A stretch of DNA of 64,000 nt, taken from positions 1 to 64,000 of the forward strand of contig JACKNF010000013.1 in NCBI GenBank assembly GCA_024234995.1, written 5' to 3'. The position numbers and the translations under genes are program-made. Under the pieces are notes generated by a model. It was not told the DNA's origin and did not search any database. It was given only the letters and a program-made list of their open reading frames with translations. Source of the stretch: Gammaproteobacteria bacterium (GTDB taxonomy: Bacteria > Pseudomonadota > Gammaproteobacteria > Competibacterales > Competibacteraceae). The first letter of the stretch is position 1; the number at the start of each line of letters is the position of its first letter. Positions 8,407 to 17,520 of this stretch are shown here, piece by piece.

Positions 8407-8901
8407 ATGAAATTGATGAAGACAATGCTGGCATTGGGCACGTTCGCGTTGATGAGCTCACTACCCTTTATGACCGTACAAGCTGCGCAAGGGGTCAAGT
8501 GTGACGATCAGAAACAAATTTGCCGCGACCGGAGCGGTCCTAGTGTCGAGCAGACCCGCCAACGCTATGGCGACCAAGCTGCCCAGCGTTTGCAAAAACG
8601 CATGTCCAGAGATGAAGGCGGCGGCCGGCAAGACGGCGGTCAGGGCGGTGGCCGGCAAGGCGGCGGCCGGCAAGACGGCGGTCAGGGCGGCGGCCGGCAA
8701 GGCGGCGGCCGGCAAGACGGCGGTCAGGGCGGTGGCCGGCAAGGCGGCGGCGGGCAACAGCAATCAGGGGATGTTTTTTCGCCGATAGGTGGCGTGCGCT
8801 GTGTCCGTTCGGAGCAGACCTGCTACCACTACAACCAGCCTAGCTATCAATTTACCCAGCAATATTTCGGGCCTGGGGCCGCGAACCGGTTGAATCGATA
8901 G
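8407..8901 (+). CDS. Secreted Gly-rich repeat protein with two YcgJ-like Cys motifs
   Basis: A 164-residue secreted protein. A signal peptide is clear (MKLMKTMLALGTFALMSSLPFMTVQAA, cleaved after about 27; residues 1-20 hold the basic and hydrophobic parts). The mature protein has two related modules, each with a cysteine pair: GVKCDDQKQICRDR (about 29-42) and GVRCVRSEQTCYHY near the C-terminus. Each is followed by a helical stretch ending in QRYGDQAAQRL or QQYFGPGAANRL. This resembles the YcgJ / Fels-1 prophage-like family. Between the modules lie three identical 14-residue repeats (see 8617-8742). GAGG precedes the start by about 11 bases. Function unknown; periplasmic or surface location is inferred. 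Confidence 0.75.
   Translation: MKLMKTMLALGTFALMSSLPFMTVQAAQGVKCDDQKQICRDRSGPSVEQTRQRYGDQAAQRLQKRMSRDEGGGRQDGGQGGGRQGGGRQDGGQGGGRQGGGRQDGGQGGGRQGGGGQQQSGDVFSPIGGVRCVRSEQTCYHYNQPSYQFTQQYFGPGAANRLNR
8617..8742 (+). repeat. 3 x 42-bp in-frame tandem repeat
   Basis: Three tandem 42-bp units (8617-8658, 8659-8700, 8701-8742) encode GGGRQDGGQGGGRQ. A partial fourth unit then decays into GGGQQQ. The units are nearly identical at DNA level, differing at a third-codon position (GGT/GGC). Such repeats tend to expand and contract, so copy number may vary between strains. The encoded segment should be a flexible Gly/Gln/Arg linker. Confidence 0.9.
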
Positions 8902-9020
8902 CAATACGGCCAAATCACTCTTGCCTTAAATGAAGGCCACTACTGACCTGAGGCATTCCTTCCAAGGTCAGTAGTAGTTTGCTGTGTCAGACATTGATCG
9001 TAATATTAGGGGAAAATCTA

Positions 9021-9218
9021 ATGAGCGGTTGGGGCTGTCCACATGAATTCAACGGAACCTGTCAGCATGTCAAGGATCGCCCCTGCGATCCTGGAATGAA
9101 AGGTTGCGTACTGGCTGGACGTTTCCGCTTCAGCAACGAAACCAAGAACCGTCCGCCGCGGCTGAGGCCATCCACGCTCCGTGGACAAATCGATTCATCT
9201 CGCCGCAGCGGAAAATAA
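9021..9218 (+). CDS. Small conserved Cys-rich protein (65 aa)
   Basis: A 65-residue cytosolic protein starting MSGWGCPHE, with four cysteines in CPHEFNGTC...RPCDPGMKGC followed by VLAGRFRFSN. I recognise this Cys arrangement as a widespread small uncharacterised proteobacterial protein, possibly metal-binding. The start is chosen because AGGGGA lies 7 bases upstream. A longer frame from 8979 would add a non-conserved hydrophobic N-terminus. The C-terminus is basic. It stands alone between the repeat protein and the small gene at 9377. Confidence 0.7.
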   Translation: MSGWGCPHEFNGTCQHVKDRPCDPGMKGCVLAGRFRFSNETKNRPPRLRPSTLRGQIDSSRRSGK

Positions 9219-9376
9219 TTCACATTGCTGGTTATCACCACATCAGTGCAGTATTGATGAGAATTGCTTTGTTGCTGGCGGCGGCCCTGTTTAGGCGTAG
9301 AAATTTTAACCTGCCATACTGTGAGCATTGACTCTCACTAATCCAAGGGAATGTTGATCCTCATTGAGGTAAGGCC

Positions 9377-9574
9377 ATGCGCAGAATAAACCAGCCAACC
9401 CGGCAGCGACCGACTCTGTATCTGGTCTACGCTACGGCACTGGACAATGGTTCCATTGTCGAAGATTCAGTGGCAGCCAGCGACGAAGATGAAGCTTATC
9501 AAAAAGCGCGAGCGTTATACCCGCGCGAACGCTACGATATAACCGTTTATCTACAGTCTACCGATGATGACTAA
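9377..9574 (+). CDS. Small hypothetical protein, first gene of DGC operon
   Basis: A 65-residue protein not recognised by family. A basic N-terminus (MRRINQPTRQRP) is followed by a predicted beta-alpha-beta segment (TLYLVYATALDNG... DEAYQKARALYP... YDITVYLQ) ending in TDDD. It has no signal peptide or helix-turn-helix. GAGGTAAGG lies 3-11 bases before the ATG. Its stop is 15 bases from the diguanylate cyclase start, so the two are probably co-transcribed, and it could be a small regulator or partner of that enzyme. This is inferred from position only. Confidence 0.6.
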   Translation: MRRINQPTRQRPTLYLVYATALDNGSIVEDSVAASDEDEAYQKARALYPRERYDITVYLQSTDDD

Positions 9575-9589
9575 TTCAGAAAAACATCC

Positions 9590-10639
9590 ATGAATCTACC
9601 CGACCACGAACGGTTGCTGGAATCTATTGCTCGCCTAACCGAAAAGCGTGATCGCGAATCTCTCGAACTTTGTCTGATCCAGACCATGTTTGAGTTGCTG
9701 CCTACCGAAGAGATTTCCCTGTATCAGGTTGAAGGTCATCAGTTCGGACTGCTGGTGCGGGTCAATCCCGAAGGTTGCTGGAGCATGAATGAAGAATCCC
9801 AGTACGCTGATTACCCGATGCCCCCTATCAATGATGCCTTGTTTACCGATTGTCTGTGTCGTCGACAAATGCTTGTGGAGCCTGTCTCGGCACGTACTCA
9901 GCGTTATGCCTTCCCTATTTTGTATCAGAATCAGGGTATTGGAATTCTGTGTCTCGAATCCACCCGTGATTTGAGCGAGGACCGCCGGCTGATCGCTGGG
10001 TTTATGCGCATTTATCAAAATTATCTAGCGCTGATTCATGAAAATGCACATGACCGGCTGACCGGTCTGCTCAATCGTAAAACCTTCGATGAGCGGCTTA
10101 TTAATATTCTTTTGAGCTATCGCCGTACCGATCCAATGCTGGGCGTGCTCCGGGCAAACGAACGGCGCCAGCATGACGACGGAAACAGCTACTGGCTGGC
10201 CGTTCTAGATATTGATCATTTCAAGCGGATCAACGATACCTTCGGGCATCTGTATGGCGATGAGGTTCTCCTATTAATGGCCAATCTCATGCGGCAATCA
10301 TTCCGCCGTAACGATCTCCTGTTCCGCTACGGAGGTGAAGAATTTGTGATCGTACTCAAAACAGAGACGAAGAGTAATACATTAAGCATCCTTGAGCGAT
10401 TCCGGCATACTGTGGAACTCTATAATTTTCCACAGGTCGGTCAAGTCACCATCAGCATCGGAGTTTCCCAAATCAATGCTTCAGAAATGCCGACTATGAT
10501 CATCGAACGGGCTGACCGGGCTTTGTATTATGCCAAGGCTAATGGACGCAACCAGATTCACTGCTACGAAAACTTGACCGCTGATGGCACGCTTTTTTTA
10601 CAATACGATCAACCCAGCGACGATATCGAATTATTTTAG
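9590..10639 (+). CDS. GAF-like-GGDEF diguanylate cyclase
   Basis: A 349-residue protein that would make c-di-GMP from two GTP. Residues 1-150 look like a GAF-type sensory domain (PILYQNQGIGILCLEST). A GGDEF domain follows from about 155 (HDRLTGLLNRKTFDERL) with DIDHFKRINDTFGHLYGD, the active-site loop YGGEEF (about 248-253) and GRADRALYYAKANGRN-type closing helices. The inhibitory-site RxxD is present five residues before GGEEF (RRND), so product feedback is likely. It has no membrane segment. It is the middle gene of a three-gene run with gaps of 15 and 11 bases. Confidence 0.93.
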   Translation: MNLPDHERLLESIARLTEKRDRESLELCLIQTMFELLPTEEISLYQVEGHQFGLLVRVNPEGCWSMNEESQYADYPMPPINDALFTDCLCRRQMLVEPVSARTQRYAFPILYQNQGIGILCLESTRDLSEDRRLIAGFMRIYQNYLALIHENAHDRLTGLLNRKTFDERLINILLSYRRTDPMLGVLRANERRQHDDGNSYWLAVLDIDHFKRINDTFGHLYGDEVLLLMANLMRQSFRRNDLLFRYGGEEFVIVLKTETKSNTLSILERFRHTVELYNFPQVGQVTISIGVSQINASEMPTMIIERADRALYYAKANGRNQIHCYENLTADGTLFLQYDQPSDDIELF

Positions 10640-10650
10640 AGCAGCCGGAT

Positions 10651-11250
10651 ATGGTGCAAATCGTGAATCACAGCGCCAAACGGCGGGCAATGATCATTGC
10701 TTGTTTTTTAGCGGCGCTGCCGGCCGGCTGTGCTAATTCACCTAAGAATGCCGTACAGCTGCCCATCGTTCCTCCGCAATCCGGACTGAGCGAGAAAGCC
10801 CGGCAGGAACAGCAACAGGCTATCCTCAAAGTCCATCACCAGACCTTACGTCAGCTTTACCGGCTGAAACCATTAACTAAAGCTGAAATCCAGCAAGCTG
10901 CTGGCTATGGTATGTTTGAAATCAATGGCCTCAATGCCATCCTGGCCGAAACCCACGGACGTGGTGTGGTGTTCGAAAAAGCCACCGGCAAAGCCACCTA
11001 CATGCACTTGGCACGAACTGATCTCCAACCCGGAGCTACGCTGCAACCCTACCGGCAAGTGCTGATATTTCATAACGCACAAAAACTAAAGCAATTCATT
11101 GCTTCCGGTTCGCCAGCCAATATCTCCAGTGACCCAGACATCAAGGTCTACCGTTTGAATACCAAAGGCATAGCGGTACAAGCCGATTGGGGCGCCCGCT
11201 ATTTCCCTGATACTGATCTGAATGAGACTACTCCGCCCCCAGGCCGCTGA
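10651..11250 (+). CDS. Ysc84-like putative lipoprotein
   Basis: A 199-residue exported protein. The N-terminus (AKRRAMIIACFLAALPAGC) has a basic region, hydrophobic core and a lipobox-like PAGC, so it is probably a lipoprotein with Cys27. Residues 50-190 follow the Ysc84/SYLF pattern: a helix LYRLKPLTKAEIQQAAGYGMFEI (seen in parts), glycine-rich GLNAILAETHGRGVVFEKATGKATYM, and a closing KGIAVQADWGARYF. Bacterial relatives are thought to bind lipids at the envelope. It ends the operon begun at 9377, and its last 23 bases overlap the 3' end of the convergent moeA gene. Confidence 0.7.
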   Translation: MVQIVNHSAKRRAMIIACFLAALPAGCANSPKNAVQLPIVPPQSGLSEKARQEQQQAILKVHHQTLRQLYRLKPLTKAEIQQAAGYGMFEINGLNAILAETHGRGVVFEKATGKATYMHLARTDLQPGATLQPYRQVLIFHNAQKLKQFIASGSPANISSDPDIKVYRLNTKGIAVQADWGARYFPDTDLNETTPPPGR

Positions 11251-12499
11251 ATGGCAAATAGTCTACATAATCGCCAGGCATGACATTAGCGCAGTCTTCC
11301 GGCAACTCCACCAATCCATCTGCCCACGATAGTGACGATAGCGCCCCAGAGCTATTTGTACGATACAGACGGGCCAGCGGTTTGCGTTCAGGATCAAGCT
11401 GCAACTGCACTCGCAACCACTCGCGCCGGCCGGGCTTACGGCGAAAAGCAAAATCAGCCAGGACGGGCCATCGCATCGGTTCGATGGGTTCCATACCCAT
11501 TAATTTCATCAGCAATGGCCGGGCGAATAATAGAAAGGACACCATCACCGACACGGGGTTACCCGGCAGACCCAGCGCCAGACAATCCTGGATGCGCCCG
11601 AAAGTCACTGGTTTGCCGGGTTTGACCGCCAGCCGCCAGAATTCGATCCGGCCCAGTTGGGCAATCACATCCTTTACCCAGTCTGCCGTCCCCACCGACA
11701 CCCCGCCGGATGTCAGCAACACATCGTGATGCGCCGCTGCATGCCGTAATGTCTGCAACAGCATTTCCCGGTCATCGCGTAAGATGCCTAAATCAGTTAC
11801 GATGCAACCGAGCCGCCGCAGCAGGCCGATCAGCAAGTAACGATTCGATTCATAAATTGCCCCCGAAGGCAGTTCCGCACCGGGTTCGTGCAATTCATCG
11901 CCGGTCGACGCCACAGCTACCCGCAGTTGCCTAACCACATCCAGGCGGGCGATGCCTTGCCCGGCTACTAAAGCAATATCCTGACAGCGGAGCCGCCGGC
12001 CTTGTGACAACAAGACCGTGCCAGCCCGTACATCCTCACCACGCTGGCGAATGTTCTCGCCAGACCGGCGCCGGGCCGCAATATCCGGCTCGATCTCAAT
12101 CCATCCCTCTTCTGGATCTACGCGACATTGTTCCTGCATGATCACTGCATCCGGCCCCTCCGGAATCAGGGCGCCTGTCGTGATGCGTACAGCAACGCCG
12201 CGCGGAACCGGGCCAGGGTAAGGATGACCAGCCAGCGAGCGGCCAACGACCGGTAACCGCGTTACAGTTCCTTGCCTCAGGTCGCTCAGATACACAGCGA
12301 AACCATCCATAGCCGAGTTATCGCCGGGTGGAACGTCGAGGCGAGCCAACACATCAGCCGCCAGCACCCGGCCCTCTGCATCAAGCAAGGAGACCGGTTC
12401 AATCACATAGACCGGCTGAATGGATTGAAGAGCCGCAGTGACTGCTTCATTGAGTGTCAACAATCGATCCATGGCATCATGGCAGTCAGCGTGGGGCAT
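11228..12499 (-). CDS. moeA: Molybdopterin molybdenumtransferase MoeA
   Basis: Inserts molybdate into adenylylated molybdopterin, the last step of molybdenum-cofactor synthesis. The 423-residue product from the ATG at 12499 (GAGAGAG upstream) fits the 400-420 norm. A longer frame to 12592 adds an unrelated stretch. Seen: VPPGDNSAMDGFAV at the N-terminal domain, RITTGALIPEGPDAVIMQE, the nucleotide-binding-fold motifs VASTGDELHEPG and LTSGGVSVGTADWVKDV, and the C-terminal GLPGNPVSVMVSF. No other moa/mob gene is adjacent. The 3' end overlaps the convergent Ysc84-like gene by 23 bases. Confidence 0.96.
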   Translation of the reverse strand: MPHADCHDAMDRLLTLNEAVTAALQSIQPVYVIEPVSLLDAEGRVLAADVLARLDVPPGDNSAMDGFAVYLSDLRQGTVTRLPVVGRSLAGHPYPGPVPRGVAVRITTGALIPEGPDAVIMQEQCRVDPEEGWIEIEPDIAARRRSGENIRQRGEDVRAGTVLLSQGRRLRCQDIALVAGQGIARLDVVRQLRVAVASTGDELHEPGAELPSGAIYESNRYLLIGLLRRLGCIVTDLGILRDDREMLLQTLRHAAAHHDVLLTSGGVSVGTADWVKDVIAQLGRIEFWRLAVKPGKPVTFGRIQDCLALGLPGNPVSVMVSFLLFARPLLMKLMGMEPIEPMRWPVLADFAFRRKPGRREWLRVQLQLDPERKPLARLYRTNSSGALSSLSWADGLVELPEDCANVMPGDYVDYLPFSGLGAE

Positions 12500-12615
12500 A
12501 AATACTCTCTCAAGCAAAACCTGTAAAAAATACGGCTGGTGATTGAAAACACCTGCTTGCCGGCAATTCAACCTGCGTTCACCGGCAAGCAAGCCCCTGA
12601 ATACCGGAGCTGATA

Positions 12616-15600
12616 TTACCCTCTCGTCAATCCCCGCAACTCGCGCAACGCTACCGACACCATCGGCATATCGAGGCCGCTGGCTTGCCGTAATTCAGCC
12701 ACCATCTGTGCATAACGCTCGAACTGGGTATGATGCGCCGTTTCCCAGGCCGAAATCAGCGTCCCGGTGCCATGACCTGGCGGACATCCCCGGAAAACAC
12801 CAACAGTGAGTTCAGCAATAATGCCAGACAATTCATCACGCAAGGCATCACGCGCCAGCATTTGCCAATGACTCTCGGTCGGAAGCTGCCGGATCTGCTG
12901 ACTAAGCCAGAGCAAGTCGAGCCGGCTGACGAGTTCAAAATAAATCGCCGCCACTTCTTCAGCACGCCGGTCGATACTGGCAGCAATTTCGGCAATATCG
13001 AGCGCCGAATACAGCGGCAGCAAACTAACGACCCGTCGCGCGACTGATTCGGTCACACCCGCCTGCACATAATCCACGGCAGCATCGTCAAAAGCACCAC
13101 GCTCGGTATCCTGGAAGAGCCGGTCAAGCGTCGATGACAGGCCGGCGATGGCATCAGCAAATAATGTAACTGTGGCAGCCAGATCATTGAGATAGGCTGG
13201 CCGGCGCAAGAACCAGCGGGCACTGCGTGCTGCCAGCCGGATAATCTCAGCAAAGAGAGCATTTTGGATCGCCGCAGGCACGGATGTATCCAACGTCTCA
13301 ATATCCTGCCACAGCTCTGAGAGACGATACGCATCGCGGGTGACTGTATAGGCTTTTAGCACCTGACCGGCTGATGCACCCGTTTCCTCGGTCAGCCGGA
13401 AAGCGAAGGTGCTACCCACCCGGTTAATCATTTCATTGATCACACAGGTCGCGATGATTTCACGCCGCAGAGGATGGCGGGCAATAACGGATGGGAAGCG
13501 CTCACGCAACAGCGTTGGGAAGTAGCTCTCCAGCACCGCACCCACCAGCGGGTCTTCTGGAGCGTCAGATGCGATAACTGCATCGTAGAGATCCAGTTTA
13601 CTATAAGCCAGCAGCACGGATAACTCTGGCAGAGTCAGACCAGTTTGCGCTGTCCGGCGCTCGGCCAATTCTTCATCATCCGGCAGGTACTCCAGCGCCC
13701 GGTTGAGACGGCCTGCCTTCTCCAGTTGCCGCATGTAACGTGTCTGTTCGTCCAGCAGGCTTGCGCTTCGCGATGCCATCACACTGAGAATCTGGGTTTG
13801 CTGAATATTGTCGCGCAGCACCAGCGCCGCTACTTCACCGGTCATCGCAGCCAGCAATTGATCGCGCTGTTTGCGGGTCAGTTCGCCATCAGCCTCTACA
13901 ATGTTAAGCAAAATCTTGATATTGACCTCGTGATCAGAACAATCCACGCCTGCCGAGTTGTCAATGGCGTCGGTATAGGCACGTCCGCCAGCCATCGCAA
14001 ATTCGATGCGTCCGCGCTGGGTGAATCCCAGATTGCCGCCTTCGCCGATCACACGGCAACGCAATTCGGCTCCGTTCACCCGGATGGCATCGTTGGCACG
14101 GTCGCCCACCTCAGCATGGCTCTCATCGGTGGCTTTGGCGTAAGTGCCGATCCCGCCGTTGTATAGCAAATCCACCGGCGCTTTCAGAATCGCCCGGATC
14201 AACGCCTCGCTAGTCAGTGTGGGGAAATCGATACCCAGCGCCCGCCGCGCTTCCGTGGACAGGCTGATTAATTTGGCGCTGCGCGGCCACACGCCGCCAC
14301 CCTTGGAAATGAACTTGCCATCGTAATCAGCCCAGGAGGAGCGCGGCAGCGCGAATATTCGCTCACGTTCGATGAAACTGGTTTCGGGGTCCGGATTCGG
14401 GTCGATGAAAATATGGCGGTGATCAAAGGCAGCAACCAGCCGGATATGGCGAGAACGCAACATGCCATTACCAAATACGTCGCCCGACATGTCACCGATA
14501 CCAACCACTGTAAAATCTTGGCTTTGGGTATCCAATCCCAGTTCGCGGAAATGCCGTTTGACCGATTCCCAGGCGCCGCGCGCCGTGATACCCATTTTCT
14601 TGTGGTCGTAACCGGCCGAACCACCGGAGGCAAACGCGTCATCCAGCCAAAAACCATATTCCCGCGCCACTGCATTCGCGGTGTCAGAGAAGGTTGCTGT
14701 ACCCTTGTCCGCAGCCACGACTAAATAAGCATCATCGCCATCATGGCGCACCACATTCGGCGGTGGCGAAACGTGGCCGGCAACCAGATTGTCGGTAATA
14801 TCCAGCAGCCCGTGCAGGTAGGTTTGATAACAAGCGATACCTTCCCGCAGCAACGCATCGCGATCACCCGGCGGCGGCGGCCGCTTGATCACGAAGCCGC
14901 CCTTGGAGCCGGTCGGCACGATCACGGCATTCTTGACCACCTGCGCCTTGACCAGACCCAGCACCTCCGTGCGGAAATCTTCCATGCGGTCGGACCAGCG
15001 CAACCCGCCACGCGCCACATGGCCACCGCGTAGATGAATGCCTTCGATACGTGGCGAAAATACGAAAATTTCGAACATCGGACGCGGTTCCGGCAGACCC
15101 GGCACCTGTTTAGGATCAAACTTGAACGACAAGTAATGCTTCAAATCCGCGCCTTCATCGCGCCGGTAATAATTGGTACGCAATGTCGCTCGAATCAGCG
15201 CAAGGAATTGACGGAGAATACGATCATCATCGATGTTCTCAACCTGATCGAGCGCTTCGAGAATGATTTTGACCTTGGTTTCCTCGTGAACAGCCCGGTC
15301 GCCGGAATGATTCGGATCGAAGCGGATTTCGAAAAGTTCGATGAGGGAGCGAACGATCGCGGGATGGGCAGCGACTGTCGCTTGCACATACGAGCGGCTG
15401 AACGTAAAGCCGATTTGCCGCAGATATTGTCCATAAGCGCGCAACACCTTGACCTGCCGCCAGTCCAGTCCGGCGACCAGGACCAATCGATTGAAGTTAT
15501 CGTTCTCGACTTCGCCACGCCAAATTTTCAGGAACGCCTCGTGAAACAGCGTGCGCAACCGCTCAATAGGCAACTCTCCAGTGAGATCGTGGCGCAGACC

Positions 15601-17436
15601 GAAATCGTGAATCCATACGGGGGATGCATCACGGCGGGCAATGCAATAGGGTTGCTCGTCGATCACCTGCACACCCATGTGCTCCAGCATGGGCAAGCTG
15701 GCGGATAAGGTAACCGGTCCTTCTGAATGATAAATCCGGAAGCGCAGCGCACCTGGCGGCTCTTCCAGCAACACATACAAGTTTACGGCGATGCCGCCGC
15801 ACTGCGCCAAAGTCTCCATCAGATCGATGTCGTAAACAGCGGCGCGGACCCCGACCGTTTCCCGATATGCTGCGGGAAATCCCGCCCCATAGCGCAATAT
15901 CCGCTGGTTACCCAATTCCTCGCCACAGTGGTCGATCAAGGCTTGAACCAGCTTGTCTTCCCAAAGCCGGGCGGTTTCCGCTAACCGCTGCTCCAGTTCG
16001 CGCACATCGTATGCTGGCGCTGAACCTTGCGGGGTATGGATAATCATCAGTACCCGGGCCAGCATCGATTCCGAGAGTTGCACCGAAAATTCAGCGGAAA
16101 TACCAGCAAACGCGGTCATCAACACGTTTTGCATCTGTTCGCGCAGTTCAGTGTTATAGCGATCTCGCGGGACAAAAATCAGGCAGGAGAAAAAACGCCC
16201 GTAGGGATCGCGCCGGACAAATAACCGGGTTTTCTGGCGCTCACCCAGGCGCAAGATGCCCATCGCGGTGGTGTAGAGCTGTTCTTCGTCGATTTGAAAC
16301 AATTCATCACGCGGGTACTGTTCGAGCAGGACCGCCAGCGCCTTCGCGCCATGGCTGTTGGGCAGAAACCCGGCGCGCTCCATCACCCGGTTGACTTTGC
16401 GTCTTAGTAACGGAATATCGGTGAGGCTGGCGTTATAGGCTGTATACGTGAAGAGTCCAAGAAAGCGGTGTTCGCCAATCACTTCACCCTGGCGATTAAA
16501 GCGCTTGACCCCAATATAATCCAGGTAGGCTTGGCGATGCACCGTGGCGCGGGCATTGCTTTTAGCCAGAATCAATAGCTTTTGCTCACGGGCTTGGGCA
16601 CGCACCTCCGGCGGCAGGGTAGCAAAACTGCCCGATACGGTATCCGTCCCGCCTCGCAGGATGCCTAAACCGGAATCCGGCGTTACTCGCAGCACATCGA
16701 CACCGTCTTCTATCTCTAAATCATATTGGCGGTAACCGAGCAGGGTAAAATGGTTATCAGCAATCCATCGCAGAAAATCCCGGTCTTCGGCCGTCTCGGC
16801 AGGTTCCTGCGGAGGCGGGTTGCCATTAATCTCCGCCAAGACATCAGCCAGCCGCGTGCGCATGGCGGGCCAGTCTTCCACAGCCGCGCGCACGTCCGCA
16901 AGAACCTGCGCTAATCCAGATTGCAAGGCGTCCAAAGCCGGCGCATCGCTACGCCGGTCGACTTCCAAATGGATCAAGGATTCAAGCTTGCCAGCCGTTC
17001 CATGACGGCCGGCAGCCACATCGATCAACTGGCTGTTCTCATCACGCATCACCCGCATGACTGGATGAATGATCAAATGCAGCGTCAACCCTTGCCGGTT
17101 AACTTCAGGAACAATGGAGTCCACCAGAAATGGCATGTCATCGTTCAATATTTCAATAATGGTATGCGACGACTGCCAGCCATGCTCAGGGACATTGGGG
17201 TTATAGACGCGCAGTTTTGGCAGGCCATCGCCCAACCGTTGAATAAAATGCCAATGGGAAAGCACCGCACCGTAAAGATCATCGACTGAGCGTTCAGCCA
17301 GATCGTCTGGATCAACCTCTTGGTAGTAGTTCGCGACGAAGCGTGCCGCAGCTTCGGCTTGTTCTCCAGACATCCGGGTCCGTATCCGGTTGATGACATT
17401 TTCGATCAATTCCAGTTTGCGGTCTTCGGTATTCAT
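12616..17436 (-). CDS. NAD-specific glutamate dehydrogenase, large (180-kDa) class
   Basis: Deaminates glutamate to 2-oxoglutarate with NAD. At 1606 residues it matches the large bacterial class (Bac_GDH), with long N-terminal regulatory segments (ACT-like), a central catalytic core and a C-terminal helical region. In the core are GGLRWSDRMEDFRTEVLGLVKAQ (in two pieces here: GGLRWSDRMED and FRTEVLGLVKAQ), the catalytic-lysine region VKNAVIVPTGSKGGFV, and the Rossmann segment VVGIGDMSGDVFGNGML. The start is MNTEDRKLELI at 17436, preceded by GGAG 8 bases upstream. The frame open to 17481 is an unlikely extension. It lies 116 bases upstream of moeA and 84 bases downstream of the acyl-CoA ligase, in the same direction. 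Enzymes of this class feed amino-acid nitrogen and carbon into the TCA cycle. Confidence 0.95.
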   Translation of the reverse strand: MNTEDRKLELIENVINRIRTRMSGEQAEAAARFVANYYQEVDPDDLAERSVDDLYGAVLSHWHFIQRLGDGLPKLRVYNPNVPEHGWQSSHTIIEILNDDMPFLVDSIVPEVNRQGLTLHLIIHPVMRVMRDENSQLIDVAAGRHGTAGKLESLIHLEVDRRSDAPALDALQSGLAQVLADVRAAVEDWPAMRTRLADVLAEINGNPPPQEPAETAEDRDFLRWIADNHFTLLGYRQYDLEIEDGVDVLRVTPDSGLGILRGGTDTVSGSFATLPPEVRAQAREQKLLILAKSNARATVHRQAYLDYIGVKRFNRQGEVIGEHRFLGLFTYTAYNASLTDIPLLRRKVNRVMERAGFLPNSHGAKALAVLLEQYPRDELFQIDEEQLYTTAMGILRLGERQKTRLFVRRDPYGRFFSCLIFVPRDRYNTELREQMQNVLMTAFAGISAEFSVQLSESMLARVLMIIHTPQGSAPAYDVRELEQRLAETARLWEDKLVQALIDHCGEELGNQRILRYGAGFPAAYRETVGVRAAVYDIDLMETLAQCGGIAVNLYVLLEEPPGALRFRIYHSEGPVTLSASLPMLEHMGVQVIDEQPYCIARRDASPVWIHDFGLRHDLTGELPIERLRTLFHEAFLKIWRGEVENDNFNRLVLVAGLDWRQVKVLRAYGQYLRQIGFTFSRSYVQATVAAHPAIVRSLIELFEIRFDPNHSGDRAVHEETKVKIILEALDQVENIDDDRILRQFLALIRATLRTNYYRRDEGADLKHYLSFKFDPKQVPGLPEPRPMFEIFVFSPRIEGIHLRGGHVARGGLRWSDRMEDFRTEVLGLVKAQVVKNAVIVPTGSKGGFVIKRPPPPGDRDALLREGIACYQTYLHGLLDITDNLVAGHVSPPPNVVRHDGDDAYLVVAADKGTATFSDTANAVAREYGFWLDDAFASGGSAGYDHKKMGITARGAWESVKRHFRELGLDTQSQDFTVVGIGDMSGDVFGNGMLRSRHIRLVAAFDHRHIFIDPNPDPETSFIERERIFALPRSSWADYDGKFISKGGGVWPRSAKLISLSTEARRALGIDFPTLTSEALIRAILKAPVDLLYNGGIGTYAKATDESHAEVGDRANDAIRVNGAELRCRVIGEGGNLGFTQRGRIEFAMAGGRAYTDAIDNSAGVDCSDHEVNIKILLNIVEADGELTRKQRDQLLAAMTGEVAALVLRDNIQQTQILSVMASRSASLLDEQTRYMRQLEKAGRLNRALEYLPDDEELAERRTAQTGLTLPELSVLLAYSKLDLYDAVIASDAPEDPLVGAVLESYFPTLLRERFPSVIARHPLRREIIATCVINEMINRVGSTFAFRLTEETGASAGQVLKAYTVTRDAYRLSELWQDIETLDTSVPAAIQNALFAEIIRLAARSARWFLRRPAYLNDLAATVTLFADAIAGLSSTLDRLFQDTERGAFDDAAVDYVQAGVTESVARRVVSLLPLYSALDIAEIAASIDRRAEEVAAIYFELVSRLDLLWLSQQIRQLPTESHWQMLARDALRDELSGIIAELTVGVFRGCPPGHGTGTLISAWETAHHTQFERYAQMVAELRQASGLDMPMVSVALRELRGLTRG

Positions 17437-17520
17437 TATGATTTCTCCGGTTGGCATCCGATGACGGGAACATCGAGGCAATATTTCCGGTATAGATACG
17501 GGGGGATGCAGAGAGGATAC

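Noticed and set aside
8617..8742. Tandem repeats considered as a CRISPR array
   Set aside because: The units are contiguous with no spacers and keep the reading frame of a secreted protein.
8461..8763. Ala/Leu-rich antisense frame across the Gly-rich repeat
   Set aside because: It is the reverse-strand shadow of the GC-rich 42-bp repeat (GGC/GCC codons) inside a good gene with a signal peptide.
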